A stretch of DNA of 64,000 nt from Paracoccus aestuarii (GCF_028553885.1 NZ_CP067169.1:682001-746000), one strand, 5' to 3'; positions 31,837-41,771 are shown, numbered from the stretch's first letter. The notes: generated from the sequence alone by a model not told the origin. Numbers and translations: made by a program.

Positions 31837-32355
31837 TCAGCTGCGGCCGTCGAAGCGGATGAAATCCAGCACGCTGCCCTCGCCCGGGCGGACCTGGTCC
31901 CAGCTATCCACCTGGAAATCCACGACCAGCGTCGCCGCCGTGGGATAGCGGCGGAAATCCGGGTCCATCGGCGCCCGCGCGGGCAGCATGGCCGCGAATT
32001 CCGAAATGCCCGGATTATGGCCCAGCATCATCACCGTGGGCATGGTCGCCGTGCGCAGCACCGCCAGCATCCGGTCCGGCCCCGCGTGATAGAGCGTGGG
32101 TTCGAACCGCATGATCGGCCGCACCTCCAGCGGGGCGATGGCCAGCATCTCCCATGTCTCGCGGGTGCGCAGCGCGGTCGAGCACAGCACCTCCTCCGGC
32201 TCGTGGCCGCGGCTGGCCATCCAGTCGCCGAGCGCGCGGGCCGACCGGCGGCCGCGTTCGTTCAGCGGCCGGTCGTGATCGTCCAGCGTGGGATCGTCCC
32301 AGGCCGATTTCGCATGGCGGGTCAGAATCAGGCGGCGGTGTCCTGTGGGGGTCAT
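31837..32355 (-). CDS. SixA-like histidine phosphatase
   Basis: Small cytoplasmic phosphatase of the RHG superfamily, 172 aa. The catalytic motif LTRHAKSAW lies near residue 11, followed by DDHDRPLNERGRRSARALG. The second histidine is in MLGHNPGISEFA. Related to phosphohistidine phosphatase SixA; the true substrate is unknown. The start at 32355 is favoured because the longer frame upstream is not conserved. Last gene of the minus-strand cluster that begins at rpmH. Confidence 0.8.
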   Translation of the reverse strand: MTPTGHRRLILTRHAKSAWDDPTLDDHDRPLNERGRRSARALGDWMASRGHEPEEVLCSTALRTRETWEMLAIAPLEVRPIMRFEPTLYHAGPDRMLAVLRTATMPTVMMLGHNPGISEFAAMLPARAPMDPDFRRYPTAATLVVDFQVDSWDQVRPGEGSVLDFIRFDGRS

Positions 32356-32435
32356 GGGGTCTTTGCCTCTCGTGCCATGCCGTCGGTTCAGGCAGCCTGC
32401 CACAGGTCCCGGCGGAGCAGCAAGCGGAACGCGCG

Positions 32436-33335
32436 TCAGAGCCCGGTATCGCCCTGACGCAGCCCGCGCGGCTTGACCCGCGGTTCCGTCGTGCGGATCA
32501 GCGAGCCCGCGCCATGTTCGGTGAACAGCTCCAGCAGGCAGGCATTGGGCACCCGCCCGTCCAGGATCACCACCGCCCGCACCCCGTCATCCAGCGCCTT
32601 CAGCGCGGTCTCGGTCTTGGGGATCATGCCGCCGGCGATCTGGCCATCGGCGATCATCGCGCGCACCTGGTCGGGATGCAGCTGCGTCACCACCTCGCCC
32701 GAGGCGTCCTTGACCCCCGCCACATCGGTCAGCAGCAGCAGCCGGTCGGCCTTCAGCGCGCCCGCGATGGCGCCCGCCGCCGTGTCGCCGTTCACGTTGA
32801 AGGTCTCGTTATCCTCCATCCCCGTGGCGACCGGGGCGATCACCGGAATCATGCCCGCGCCATAAAGGTCGCGGATGATCTGGACGTTCATCTCGACCGG
32901 GCGGCCGACGAAGCCCAGTTCGGGATCGTCCGCCTCGCAGACCATCATGTCGTCATCCTTGCCGGAGATGCCCACCGCGCGGCCGCCCGCATCGTTGATG
33001 GCCTGGACGATGCGCTTGTTGACCAGGCCCGACAGGACCATCTCGACCACCTCGACGGTCTCCTTTGTGGTGACGCGCTTGCCGCGGACAAAGCGGCTCT
33101 CGATGCCCAGCTTGCCCAGCAGGTCGTTGATCATCGGGCCGCCGCCATGGCAGACGACCGGGTTCATGCCGACCTGCTTCATCAGCACGATGTCGCGGGC
33201 GAATTCGGCCATCGCCTCGTCATCGCCCATGGCGTTGCCGCCGAATTTGACGACCACGACCGCGCCGGAATAGCGCTGCAGATAGGGCAGCGCCTCGGAC
33301 AGGGTGCGGGCGGTGGCGATCCAGTCACGATTCAT
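32436..33335 (-). CDS. argB: Acetylglutamate kinase
   Basis: Second step of arginine synthesis: phosphorylates N-acetylglutamate. 299 aa. Seen: [24 protein letters not shown], the ligand loop [17 protein letters not shown], and [15 protein letters not shown]. The start MNRDWIATA at 33335 follows AAGGATGAG with good spacing; an ATG 15 nt upstream is too close to that site. Confidence 0.95.
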   Translation of the reverse strand: MNRDWIATARTLSEALPYLQRYSGAVVVVKFGGNAMGDDEAMAEFARDIVLMKQVGMNPVVCHGGGPMINDLLGKLGIESRFVRGKRVTTKETVEVVEMVLSGLVNKRIVQAINDAGGRAVGISGKDDDMMVCEADDPELGFVGRPVEMNVQIIRDLYGAGMIPVIAPVATGMEDNETFNVNGDTAAGAIAGALKADRLLLLTDVAGVKDASGEVVTQLHPDQVRAMIADGQIAGGMIPKTETALKALDDGVRAVVILDGRVPNACLLELFTEHGAGSLIRTTEPRVKPRGLRQGDTGL

Positions 33336-33398
33336 GGTCTGTTTTCTCATCCTTGGGGGTCCCTGGCTGACGGCCGGACCCTAGGACGCAAGGGCGGA

Positions 33399-34049
33399 TC
33401 AGTCCAGCCCGGCGATGATCGTGCGCAGCGTGGCGATGCCATGGCCCTTTTCCGAGCTGGTCAACACGATCTCGGGATAGGCGGCGGGATGCTTCTGCAG
33501 CGCCTCCTCGACCTGGGCCAGCACGGGTTTCAGCGCATTGGGGCCCAGCTTGTCGGTCTTGGTCATCACCACCTGAAAAGGCACGGCGGACCGGTCCAGC
33601 AGGGTCATGATCTCGTGATCGACATCCTTCACCCCGTGGCGCGAATCGATCAGGCAGAAGGCCCGGCGCAGGGTCTGGCGCCCGGCCAGATAGGATTTCA
33701 GCAGTGCCTGCCATTTGGCGACCACCGCGACCGGGGCCTTGGCAAAGCCGTATCCGGGCAGGTCGACCAGATAGGCCCGCTCGCCCAGGGCGAAATAGTT
33801 GATCTCCTGCGTGCGGCCGGGGGTGTTCGAGGCGCGGGCGATGCCCTTGCGGCCGGTCAGCGCGTTGATCAGGCTGGATTTGCCCACATTGGATCGTCCG
33901 GCAAAGCAGACCTCGGGCCGGTCGGCGGGGGGCAGGCCGTCCATATGGACGACGCCCTTGACGAAATCGACCGGCCCCGCGAACAGCAGCCGTGCGGCCT
34001 CGGCCTGGGCGGGATCGGGCTCGGGGGCGGTGGGGAAGACGACTTTCAT
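33399..34049 (-). CDS. engB: Ribosome biogenesis/cell-division GTPase YihA (EngB)
   Basis: GTPase required for 50S assembly and normal division. 216 aa. G1 GRSNVGKSS, G2/G3 region NTPGRTQEINYF and VDLPGYGFAKA, G4 TKTDKL, G5 TSSEKG. The ATG at 34049 overlaps the stop of the upstream MOSC gene by 4 nt. Confidence 0.95.
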   Translation of the reverse strand: MKVVFPTAPEPDPAQAEAARLLFAGPVDFVKGVVHMDGLPPADRPEVCFAGRSNVGKSSLINALTGRKGIARASNTPGRTQEINYFALGERAYLVDLPGYGFAKAPVAVVAKWQALLKSYLAGRQTLRRAFCLIDSRHGVKDVDHEIMTLLDRSAVPFQVVMTKTDKLGPNALKPVLAQVEEALQKHPAAYPEIVLTSSEKGHGIATLRTIIAGLD

Positions 34050-34810
34050 GCGCTGACCTGATCCTGAAGGCGGATCGTGCCGCCGGTGACGACCTCGGCA
34101 AAGATGCCGAAATCCGTATGTCCGTAATGCCGGCCCAAGGCCGCGACCATATCGATGTCGCGCCGGCCCGTCTCCGTATCGGCCGAGGTCGCCTGACAGC
34201 GCCCGATGGGTTCGGTCACGCGCAGCTCGACCTGGCCGATGCGCAGGATGCGGCCGATCATGTCGCGTTCGGCATGGGCGTCCCAGCCCTGGACCCACAG
34301 ATTGCCGCGCCAGCGATGCGTGCCCAGGGGGTGGCCGACGCGACCCTCCAGCTCGGCAAGGCTGTCCAGCGACAGGATCGAGACCCAAGGCCATTTCTGA
34401 TCGGTCCAGAGGCCCGCGCCGCGCACCAGGCGGGTCGGGGCGGGGGCCTCGGCAGGCCAGATCGGCGCCAGCCAGTCGACCAGCCGCGGGCCCTCGGTTT
34501 CGGGGTCGATCGTCAGGTCGGGCCGGTCGGGATGGCGCAGCACCAGCCGCCCGTCATCCCATCCGCCGGTCACGGCCTGCAGGCCGGGGGCCAGCACGCC
34601 GCGCAGAAAGCAGGATTTCGGCAGCCAGCGATCCGGCTGGCCGTCGCCATCCTGGCGGTCCAGGGCCAGCCTTTCGCCGGCCTCGGTCAGGATCGCCCAT
34701 TCGCGATCGCCGGGCAGGCGACGCGCGGGGGACAGGGTGACGGCGTCCAGCCCCTCTCCGCCGACCGACTTGATCGGGTGGCGGCGGATCAGGGCCAGAC
34801 GGGCGGTCAT
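34046..34810 (-). CDS. MOSC-domain protein
   Basis: 254-aa protein with an N-terminal MOSC_N-like beta barrel (residues 1-90, with RRHPIKSVGGEGL) and a C-terminal MOSC domain. The conserved cysteine that would bind sulfurated molybdenum cofactor is in EPIGRCQATSAD. Possible roles are molybdoenzyme-linked reduction or sulfur carrier functions; the partner is unknown. Overlaps both yidC and engB by 4 nt, a gene order seen in related alphaproteobacteria. Confidence 0.85.
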   Translation of the reverse strand: MTARLALIRRHPIKSVGGEGLDAVTLSPARRLPGDREWAILTEAGERLALDRQDGDGQPDRWLPKSCFLRGVLAPGLQAVTGGWDDGRLVLRHPDRPDLTIDPETEGPRLVDWLAPIWPAEAPAPTRLVRGAGLWTDQKWPWVSILSLDSLAELEGRVGHPLGTHRWRGNLWVQGWDAHAERDMIGRILRIGQVELRVTEPIGRCQATSADTETGRRDIDMVAALGRHYGHTDFGIFAEVVTGGTIRLQDQVSA

Positions 34811-36666
34811 TTCCCGGCGCCTTCCTTGCCTGGCTTGTCACCCCGCTTGCGCGACGGCATCGAGGCCCGGATGTTGCCGAACAGGTCTGGCCGCGCGCCA
34901 TGCAGCGACATGATCGTGTATTGCTGGATGATCGTGATCACGTTGTTGGTGATCCAGTAGAGCACCAGCCCCGAGGCGAAGCCGCCCAGCATGAACATGA
35001 AGATCCACGGCATCCAGGCAAAGATCATCTTCTGCGTGGGATCGGTCGGCGTCGGGTTCAGCCGCTGCTGCAGCCACATGCTGACGCCGAGCGCGATGGC
35101 CAGGACCGGCAGTGTCAGCGAATGCAGCAGCGTCCCCTGCGCCGGCACCCCATAGGGCAGCAGGCCATAGAGGTTCAGCAGGCTGGACGGGTCCGGCGCG
35201 GAAAGGTCCTGGATCCAGCCGAACCACGGCGCGTGGCGCAGCTCGATCGTGACGAAGATCACCTTGTAGAGCGAGAAGAAGATCGGGATCTGCAAAAGGA
35301 TCGGCAGGCAGCCCGCGGCGGGGTTCACCTTTTCCCGCTTGTAGAGCTCCATGACCTCGCGCTGGAACTTCATCCGGTCCTCGCCGGTGCGGGCCTTGAT
35401 CTCCTCCATCTGGGGCTGCAATTCCTTCATCTTGGCCATCGAGATGTAGGATTTGCGGGCCAGCGGGAAGACCAGCGTCTTCAGCACGAAGGTCAGCGCG
35501 ATGATCGCCCAGCCCATGTTGCCGATGATGCCGTGCAGCCAGTGCAGCAGGCGGAAGATCGGCTTGGTCAGGAAGTGGAACCAGCCCCAATCGATCGAGT
35601 CGACGAAACGCTGGATGCCGGGATTCTCCTCGTAGGAGCGGATCACGTCCCAGACCTTGGCGCCTGCGAACAGATAGCTGTCGGCCGTCAGCGTCGTGCC
35701 CGGCTGGACGGTCTGCATCGGGAAACGCGCCTCGGTCTGATAGATGTCGGCACCCTCGGCATATTTCACGACCGCGGTGAAGGCCTGGCCCGGCGCAGGC
35801 GCCAGCGAGGTCATCCAGTATTTGTCGGTGAAGCCGATCCAGCCATTGCCGCTGACCTCGTAGATCTCGGCCCGGCCCTCGCGCTCGACCCGGTCCATGT
35901 CGGTCATGGCGTTGTACTTCATCTCGATCAGGGTGCCGTCGACCATGCCGACGACGCCCTCGTGCAGGATGAAGAAATTCTCGGTCACCGGGCGGCCGTG
36001 GCGGGCGATGATGCCGTAGGGCGCCGCCGAGAAGGCCGCGTCGCCGGTGTTCTCGACGCTCTGCGAGACGGTGAAGAGGTAGTTGTCGTCCAGCGCGAAG
36101 GTGCGGCGGAAGATCTGGCCCGCGCCGTTGTCCCAAGCCAGCGTGACGGGCTGGCCCGGCGCCAGGGTCTGGCCATCCTCCAGCGTCCAGACGGTGGCGG
36201 GGTTGGGGACCGCGGCGGCATCGGTGCCGGGACCGGGGGTCCAGCCATAGACGGCGTAATAGGGGCGCGTGACGTTGACGTTCACCCGGTCATCGGCCGT
36301 GGCCGATGAGGGCGACAGCAGGCGCACATCCGGGGAGCCTGCGTCCTGGGTCTCCTGGTAGCGGGTCAGCAGCAGGTCGTCGATCCGCCCGCCGGCCAGC
36401 GAGATCGAGCCCGCCAGCGCCTCGGATTGGATCGGCACGCGGCCCACGGGTTCGCCCGCGGCGGGCGCCTCGGCCAGGTCGGCGGGCGCGGTCGCGGCCG
36501 GGGTTCCGGCGGGGACCAGCGGCTGGTCGCCGATGCCTTGTTCGGCGATGGGCTGGCCCGAGGGCTGGTCCGAGACCGGCTCCGGGGCGAAGACCGTGTA
36601 CCAGACCAGGATCACCAGGAACGACAGCACGGTCGCCAGGATCAGATTGCGGTTGTTGTCTTCCAT
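34807..36666 (-). CDS. yidC: Membrane protein insertase YidC
   Basis: Inserts membrane proteins, alone or with SecYEG. 619 aa. An N-terminal membrane segment (residues 8-26) is followed by a low-complexity Pro/Ala/Gln/Glu linker and a large periplasmic domain to about 350. The C-terminal core from about 370 has five segments, including GCLPILLQIPIFFSLYKV and the EMKARTGEDRMKFQREVM-like cytoplasmic hairpin. Basic tail at the end. Part of the rpmH-yidC cluster, here separated from ttcA by an EAL gene. Confidence 0.95.
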   Translation of the reverse strand: MEDNNRNLILATVLSFLVILVWYTVFAPEPVSDQPSGQPIAEQGIGDQPLVPAGTPAATAPADLAEAPAAGEPVGRVPIQSEALAGSISLAGGRIDDLLLTRYQETQDAGSPDVRLLSPSSATADDRVNVNVTRPYYAVYGWTPGPGTDAAAVPNPATVWTLEDGQTLAPGQPVTLAWDNGAGQIFRRTFALDDNYLFTVSQSVENTGDAAFSAAPYGIIARHGRPVTENFFILHEGVVGMVDGTLIEMKYNAMTDMDRVEREGRAEIYEVSGNGWIGFTDKYWMTSLAPAPGQAFTAVVKYAEGADIYQTEARFPMQTVQPGTTLTADSYLFAGAKVWDVIRSYEENPGIQRFVDSIDWGWFHFLTKPIFRLLHWLHGIIGNMGWAIIALTFVLKTLVFPLARKSYISMAKMKELQPQMEEIKARTGEDRMKFQREVMELYKREKVNPAAGCLPILLQIPIFFSLYKVIFVTIELRHAPWFGWIQDLSAPDPSSLLNLYGLLPYGVPAQGTLLHSLTLPVLAIALGVSMWLQQRLNPTPTDPTQKMIFAWMPWIFMFMLGGFASGLVLYWITNNVITIIQQYTIMSLHGARPDLFGNIRASMPSRKRGDKPGKEGAGK

Positions 36667-36785
36667 GTCCTTGCCACCGTCATCGCGTCAGTCGCGCCGG
36701 TTCAACAGAACGCACCCCGAAAGGTCAAGCGGATTTGCCCGCGCGGGCAGGAATCCTTGGGGAAATCGCAGGTGACCGAAACGCG

Positions 36786-38081
36786 TCACCCCCGCTGTGC
36801 GATCGTCGGCAGACGTGCCGCCGCGTCCTTGTGACGCTCCAGGAACACACGGGTATCAGCCAACGGCATCGGCCGAGCGACGGCATAGCCTTGCACCTCG
36901 TCGCAGCCCATCTGCGCCAGAAAGGCATATTCCGCTCTTGTTTCAACACCCTCGGCCAAGGCTGCAATACCAAGGCGTTCGGTCAAGGCAAGGATTGCCA
37001 GGATCATGCGCTGTTGCGCGCCATCGATGTCGCAGGCTGTGACGAAGCTGCGGTCGATCTTGATGCGGTTAATGCCGAACTGGCGGATCGCGTCCAAGCT
37101 GGCATAGCCGGTGCCGAAATCGTCCAGGTCGATCTGGCAGCCCGCCTCGGCCAGCTTGCGCAGGTTCTCGCGCGCCTCGTTGCTGCTGGTGACGGGTCCA
37201 ACGCTTTCCAAGACCTCTACGACCAGCCGCTTTGTCGGAATTTCATGGCGGTCCAAGTCCCACAAAAGGCAATCGGCGAAACCGCGATCCGACAATTCGC
37301 AGTTGGAGATGTTGATCGACACAGTCGGAACATCAAAACCGTCCCGGTCCCAGGAGTTCAGGGCTGACATGCACTGCGCAAGCATGAACAGGGTCAGTGT
37401 CTTATGGTCAGCAGACGACATCTGAGGCATGAATGCCCCGGGCGCCAGAATTCCCCGGGTCGGATGGTTCCAACGGGCCAGGGCTTCGAAGCCTGTTACC
37501 TGACCGGTATGGCAAGAAATCTGCGGCTGGAACCATGCTTCGATCTGACCCGCGACGACCGCATCGGAAACAGTGGCGGCAAGCTTGCTGTCGCAAAGGG
37601 TTGGGTCGTAGGGATGCAATCGCAGGCGGCCGAGCTCAAGGTCATTTACCAGGGACATGCGTTGCTGGGCATTGCCGATAAGATCCGGAACGGCAGGTAG
37701 ATTCGGCTGGTCTGCGTGGATCAGGATGCCAGTGAGCACGGGCAAGATTGTTTGATCGGAATAGACAAGCGGATTTTGCGCCTGTTCATGCAACCTTTTG
37801 GCGACCTGCAGCGAATCCCGGTCCGTGCGGTTGCGCAGGACAACGGCATAGAGACCGGGTGCCAGGATCTGCACTGGATCATAAGGCCGAACGGCACCGC
37901 CCAATGTCATCGACAATTGTACCAGCAGATGTCCCATGGCGACTTTACTCAAGGCGGCGTTCAGGGCCTCGACGTTTTCCAGACGCAGCAAAAGCACGCT
38001 GCGGGACATGTCCTCTTTCCGCCGCTGACCGCAAACCAGCCGGCGCAGAGGCGAGAACAAACGGTTTAATTTCTTGGACAT
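36786..38081 (-). CDS. EAL-domain cyclic-di-GMP phosphodiesterase with degenerate GGDEF
   Basis: 431 aa. The C-terminal EAL domain (about 175-425) keeps the catalytic set: EALARW, the Asn in SINIS, the Glu in VEVLES, DDFGTG, the Lys in RIKID, the Glu in EGVET, and the Gln in EVQGY. It should therefore hydrolyse cyclic-di-GMP. The N-terminal 165 residues look like a GGDEF fold but have ILAPGLYAVVL where GGDEF should be, so no synthesis is expected. No membrane or sensor domain is seen. Lower GC than its neighbours, and inserted between ttcA and yidC, which suggests acquisition. Confidence 0.85.
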   Translation of the reverse strand: MSKKLNRLFSPLRRLVCGQRRKEDMSRSVLLLRLENVEALNAALSKVAMGHLLVQLSMTLGGAVRPYDPVQILAPGLYAVVLRNRTDRDSLQVAKRLHEQAQNPLVYSDQTILPVLTGILIHADQPNLPAVPDLIGNAQQRMSLVNDLELGRLRLHPYDPTLCDSKLAATVSDAVVAGQIEAWFQPQISCHTGQVTGFEALARWNHPTRGILAPGAFMPQMSSADHKTLTLFMLAQCMSALNSWDRDGFDVPTVSINISNCELSDRGFADCLLWDLDRHEIPTKRLVVEVLESVGPVTSSNEARENLRKLAEAGCQIDLDDFGTGYASLDAIRQFGINRIKIDRSFVTACDIDGAQQRMILAILALTERLGIAALAEGVETRAEYAFLAQMGCDEVQGYAVARPMPLADTRVFLERHKDAAARLPTIAQRG

Positions 38082-38139
38082 GCCGGACCTTTCACGGAAT
38101 CACCGGCATCAGGATTAGGTCAAATTGCTTGTCGGACCG

Positions 38140-39027
38140 TTAATGGCCGCCGTCCTTCGCCGACAGGATGGGGGGCTGGTCCCCGGTCCGGGGCGACTCG
38201 CCGGGAAAAATTGCGGAAAAGTCGAACAATTCCCGGTCCAGCAGATGCGAGGGGCGGACATTCATCAGCGCGCGGAACATCACCTGGCGGCGGCCGGGGC
38301 TGCGGGCCTCCCATTCGTCCAGCAGGCGCTTGACCTGGACGCGCTGCAACCCCTCCTGGCTGCCGCACAGGTCGCAGGGGATGATCGGATAGGCCATCGC
38401 GCGGGAAAACCGCTCGCAATCGGCCTCGGCCACATAGGCCAGGGGGCGCAGCACGGTCAGGTCGCCCTCCTCGTTCAGCAGCTTGGGCGGCATCGTGGCC
38501 ATGCGCCCGCCGTGAAAGAGGTTCATGAAGAAGGTCTCCAGCATGTCGTCGCGGTGATGGCCCAGAACGACGGCCGAACAGCCCTCCTCGCGCGCGATGC
38601 GATAGAGATTGCCGCGCCGCAGCCGCGAGCACAGCGCGCAATAGGTCCGGCCCGCGGGGACCTTTTCCTTCACGACGGAATAGGTGTCCTGATATTCGAT
38701 CCGGTGCGGCACGCCGCGCGCCTTCAGGAATTCCGGCAGGACGGTCGCCGGAAAGTTCGGCTGGCCCTGATCCAGGTTGCAGGCCAGCAGATCGACCGGC
38801 AGCAGCCCGCGCCACTGCAATTCATGCAGCACGGCCAGCAGGGCATAGCTGTCCTTGCCGCCCGACAGGCAGACCAGCCAGCGGTCGCCGGGGCGGACCA
38901 TGCCGTAATCCTCGATCGCGGCGCGGGTCTCGCGGACCAGGCGCTTGCGCAGCTTGCGGAATTCGGTGCTGTCCGGGGCGCCCGCGAACAGGGGATGGAT
39001 CTCGGTCGTGTCAGCGTCGTCCAGCAT
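38140..39027 (-). CDS. ttcA: tRNA 2-thiocytidine biosynthesis protein TtcA
   Basis: Thiolates cytidine 32 in some tRNAs using an iron-sulfur cluster. 295 aa. PP-loop motif [12 protein letters not shown] for ATP, first CxxC in [12 protein letters not shown], second in [10 protein letters not shown]. The ATG at 39027 has GAAAGGG upstream; ATG codons at 39042 and 39072 are alternatives. It overlaps the yidD stop by 17 nt. Confidence 0.92.
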   Translation of the reverse strand: MLDDADTTEIHPLFAGAPDSTEFRKLRKRLVRETRAAIEDYGMVRPGDRWLVCLSGGKDSYALLAVLHELQWRGLLPVDLLACNLDQGQPNFPATVLPEFLKARGVPHRIEYQDTYSVVKEKVPAGRTYCALCSRLRRGNLYRIAREEGCSAVVLGHHRDDMLETFFMNLFHGGRMATMPPKLLNEEGDLTVLRPLAYVAEADCERFSRAMAYPIIPCDLCGSQEGLQRVQVKRLLDEWEARSPGRRQVMFRALMNVRPSHLLDRELFDFSAIFPGESPRTGDQPPILSAKDGGH

Positions 39028-39274
39028 CGCGGGCCCTTTCATGGTCGGGATCGGCGCCGGGCACGGGGTCATAGCCGTGCCCGCCCCAAGGGTGGCAGCG
39101 CCCGATGCGCCGCAGGGTCAGCAGCCCGCCGCGCAGCCCGCCATGGCGCGCCAGCGCATCCAGCGCATAGGCCGAACAGGTGGGCTGGAACCGGCAGCCA
39201 TGCCCGACCCAGGGCGAGGCGACCAGCCGATAGGCCCGGACGGGCAGGGCCAGGATCCGCGCCAGCGGCGTCAT
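39011..39274 (-). CDS. yidD: Membrane protein insertion efficiency factor YidD
   Basis: Small protein, 87 aa, encoded between rnpA and yidC in most bacteria and thought to aid membrane insertion. Seen: [20 protein letters not shown], then [10 protein letters not shown] and the C-terminal [14 protein letters not shown]. The ATG overlaps the rnpA stop by 4 nt. Confidence 0.92.
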   Translation of the reverse strand: MTPLARILALPVRAYRLVASPWVGHGCRFQPTCSAYALDALARHGGLRGGLLTLRRIGRCHPWGGHGYDPVPGADPDHERARDAGRR

Positions 39275-39663
39275 GCGTGGACCTTGGCCATGGCGCGGGC
39301 AAAATCGCCCTGCAGATCGGCGAAGGGGCGGGCAATCGTCGCCTCCGGGCGGCCGATCAGGACATAGTCCCATCCGGGCAGGCCCAGGCCGGGCAGGCCG
39401 AGCCGCGCGACCTCGCGCAGGCGGCGCTTGGCGCGGTTGCGGGCGACGGCATTGCCGATCTTCTTGGAACAGGTGAAGCCCACGCGGGCCGGGCCGTCAT
39501 CGTCGCGCCGCCGCGCCTGCAGCAGAAAGCCGGGCATGCCCTGACGGCGTGCCCGGGCAGCGGCCAGGAAATCGGCACGCTTCTGCAGGACGGGGGGCAT
39601 GCGAAATGCCGCCATGCCGACATCCTGGGGCTGCGAGACAGCGGGATGGGGCAAGGGCGGCAT
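39271..39663 (-). CDS. rnpA: Ribonuclease P protein component
   Basis: Protein cofactor of RNase P for 5' maturation of tRNA. About 130 aa from the ATG at 39663 (AAAGG eight nt upstream). The basic RNR motif is NAVARNRAKRRLREVARL; upstream is FTCSKKIG. An in-frame ATG at 39615 is a possible alternative. Standard place between rpmH and yidD. Confidence 0.92.
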   Translation of the reverse strand: MPPLPHPAVSQPQDVGMAAFRMPPVLQKRADFLAAARARRQGMPGFLLQARRRDDDGPARVGFTCSKKIGNAVARNRAKRRLREVARLGLPGLGLPGWDYVLIGRPEATIARPFADLQGDFARAMAKVHA

Positions 39664-39713
39664 GTCGAAAGCCTTTGGTCGGGCGGCGGGGCCGCCGGCA
39701 GGATCCCGGGGGA

Positions 39714-39848
39714 TCAGGCCGACAGACGCTTGCGGCCCTTGGCGCGGCGGCGGTTCAGCACCAGACGGCCGCCCTTGGTGGCCATGCGGGCGCGGAAGCC
39801 GTGACGGCGCGCACGAACAAGGTTCGAGGGTTGGAAGGTGCGCTTCAT
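39714..39848 (-). CDS. rpmH: 50S ribosomal protein L34
   Basis: Large-subunit protein L34, 44 aa: [20 protein letters not shown] then the conserved C-terminus rich in Arg and Lys ending RLSA. The start at 39848 gives the family N-terminus. First gene of the minus-strand cluster, 50 nt before rnpA. Confidence 0.97.
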   Translation of the reverse strand: MKRTFQPSNLVRARRHGFRARMATKGGRLVLNRRRAKGRKRLSA

Positions 39849-39943
39849 GGTCAGTCTCCGGGTCGGTTCTTGCGGGGGGCGACCGGACAGGGCAGGTTGC
39901 GAAAACTTGCCCTGCGCCACGGCGCCGGTTGTTCGAAGCCCGC

Positions 39944-39972
39944 TGGTTACTGGACGAAACCGGCCGCGTCAA
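39944..39972 (-). promoter_or_regulatory. Candidate promoter of the rpmH cluster
   Basis: On the minus strand: TTGACG (39967-39972), 17-nt spacer, TAACCA (39944-39949), about 95 nt before rpmH. Good -35 and spacing. Confidence 0.45.
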
Positions 39973-40097
39973 CCTTGGAAACCCGTCTTCGCGCAGGTTT
40001 CCGCGCTGGAACCGCCGGGCGATCACATTCGTTTGATGGACAATGACGCAATCCCTTGGCTGACAAGGGCCGATCTTCCCACCATAACCCGGGCACG

Positions 40098-41519
40098 ATG
40101 CGACTGAACACGATCTCTGGCCGATTCGCTTTGCTGACGACGATGTTCGTCATCCTGGCTGAGCTGTTCATCCTGCTGCCCTCGCTGGCGGGGTTCCGTC
40201 TGGATTACCTGGAATCGCGGCTGGAACGCGCCCAGATCGCCAGCCTGGCGCTGCTGGCCACGGACGAATCCATCGCTTTGGACCTGGAATCGGAACTGCT
40301 GGAGACCGCGGGCGTCTTCAACGTCGTGCTGCGGCGCGACGACATCCGCCAGCTGGTCCTGTCATCGCCCATTCCCGGTCCGATCGCCGCCACCTATGAC
40401 CTGCGGTCCGAAGGGGTGCTGCAGACCATCGACGATTCGCTGGCGGCGCTGTTCGATCCGCAGAACCGGGTGATCCGTGTCATCGGGGCCCCGGTGAACC
40501 AGGCGGGCCAGCTGATCGAGATCACCATGCAGACCGCCCCCCTGCGCGAGGCCATGGTCGAATACGGGCTGCGGCTGCTGGCGGTGTCGGCGGCCTTCTC
40601 GATCCTGACGGCGGTGCTGCTGTTCACCGCGGCGCAGCGGCTGATCCTGGCGCCGATCCGGCGGGTGATCAGCCACATGACCGCCTATGCCAGCGCCCCC
40701 GAGGATGCGCGCCACATCATCATTCCCGATGCCCGCCTGGCCGAGCTGCGCGACGCCGAGACCGCGCTGCAATCCATGCAGCAGACCGTGACCTCGTCCC
40801 TGAAGCAGAAGGAGCGGATGGCCCAGCTGGGCCAGGCCGTCGCCAAGATCAGCCACGATCTGCGCAACATCCTGACCACCGCCCAGATCTTTGCCGACCG
40901 GCTGGAGGACAGCGCCGATCCCAAGGTCCGCCGCGCCGCGCCCAAGCTGGTGAACTCGATCACCCGCGCGGTGAACCTGTGCGAGACGACCCTGGCCTTC
41001 GGCAAGGCCGAGGAGCCCGCGCCCACCCTGTCGCGCTTCAACCTGGCCAAGCTGGCCGCCGAGGTGATCGAGGCGGAATCGCTGGCCGCCGAGCCCGCCG
41101 GCCGGGTCGAGTTCCTGACCGACATCCCCCCCAGCCTGATGATCCGCGCCGATCGCGACCAGCTTTACCGCGTGCTGGCCAATCTGGCGCGCAACGCCCG
41201 CCAGGCGATCGAGGCCACCGGCCAGTCCGGCACGGTGGAAATCGGCGCGGGCGAATCCGAATCCGATTGGTGGATCAAGGTCTGCGATACCGGCCCCGGC
41301 CTGCCGGACCGGGCGCGCGAATACTTGTTCAAGCCCTTCACAGGCAGCACCCGCCGCGGCGGCACGGGCCTGGGCCTGACCATCGCCGCCGACCTGATCC
41401 GGGGCCATGGCGGACGGCTGGACCTGCTGCGCAGCGATGCCGAGGGCAGCCAGTTCTGCATCCAGATCCCCCGCGGCATGGCCGCCCTGTCCATGCGCGC
41501 CGAGCCCGCCCCGGCCTGA
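40098..41519 (+). CDS. Orphan membrane sensor histidine kinase
   Basis: 473 aa. Two membrane segments (about 10-32 and 165-190) enclose a periplasmic domain of about 130 residues. A HAMP-like stretch follows, then the H-box KISHDLRNILTTAQ. The ATPase domain has NLARNARQAIE, DTGPGLPD and GTGLGLTIA. The ATG at 40098 is chosen because the protein then starts just before the first membrane segment; an upstream TTG is less likely. No response regulator is next to it, so its partner is encoded elsewhere. Divergent from rpmH. Confidence 0.85.
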   Translation: MRLNTISGRFALLTTMFVILAELFILLPSLAGFRLDYLESRLERAQIASLALLATDESIALDLESELLETAGVFNVVLRRDDIRQLVLSSPIPGPIAATYDLRSEGVLQTIDDSLAALFDPQNRVIRVIGAPVNQAGQLIEITMQTAPLREAMVEYGLRLLAVSAAFSILTAVLLFTAAQRLILAPIRRVISHMTAYASAPEDARHIIIPDARLAELRDAETALQSMQQTVTSSLKQKERMAQLGQAVAKISHDLRNILTTAQIFADRLEDSADPKVRRAAPKLVNSITRAVNLCETTLAFGKAEEPAPTLSRFNLAKLAAEVIEAESLAAEPAGRVEFLTDIPPSLMIRADRDQLYRVLANLARNARQAIEATGQSGTVEIGAGESESDWWIKVCDTGPGLPDRAREYLFKPFTGSTRRGGTGLGLTIAADLIRGHGGRLDLLRSDAEGSQFCIQIPRGMAALSMRAEPAPA

Positions 41520-41586
41520 CAGCCGGGCTTTGCGGGGGGCTTTGCGGGGGCGGTGAAAAAGATTGCAGATTTTTGACGTTTCGCCC

Positions 41587-41615
41587 TTGCGCTCCCCCGG
41601 CGCCCCCGTTAATTC
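41587..41615 (+). promoter_or_regulatory. Candidate promoter of tRNA-Arg
   Basis: TTGCGC at 41587-41592, 17-nt spacer, TAATTC at 41610-41615, ending 14 nt before the tRNA. Confidence 0.4.
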
Positions 41616-41628
41616 CCCACCTCAAGAC

Positions 41629-41705
41629 GGACCCGTAGCTCAGCTGGATAGAGCACCAGACTACGAATCTGGGGGTCGGGCGTTCGAATCGCTCCGGGTC
41701 CGCCA
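41629..41705 (+). tRNA. tRNA-Arg(ACG)
   Basis: 77 nt including an encoded CCA. The acceptor stem GGACCCG pairs with CGGGTCC, with discriminator G. D-arm TAGCTCAGCTGGATAGAG. The anticodon stem CCAGA/TCTGG holds the loop CTACGAA with anticodon ACG. T-loop GTTCGAATC is normal. Its 3' end borders a tyrosine integrase gene, so it is the probable attachment site of the element to its right. Confidence 0.96.
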
Positions 41706-41771
41706 TTTTTTCCAGATGCTTAGACTGTTGCCCTTTGATGGGGTTGAGACGCGGTTGAGACGAAAGTTGAG

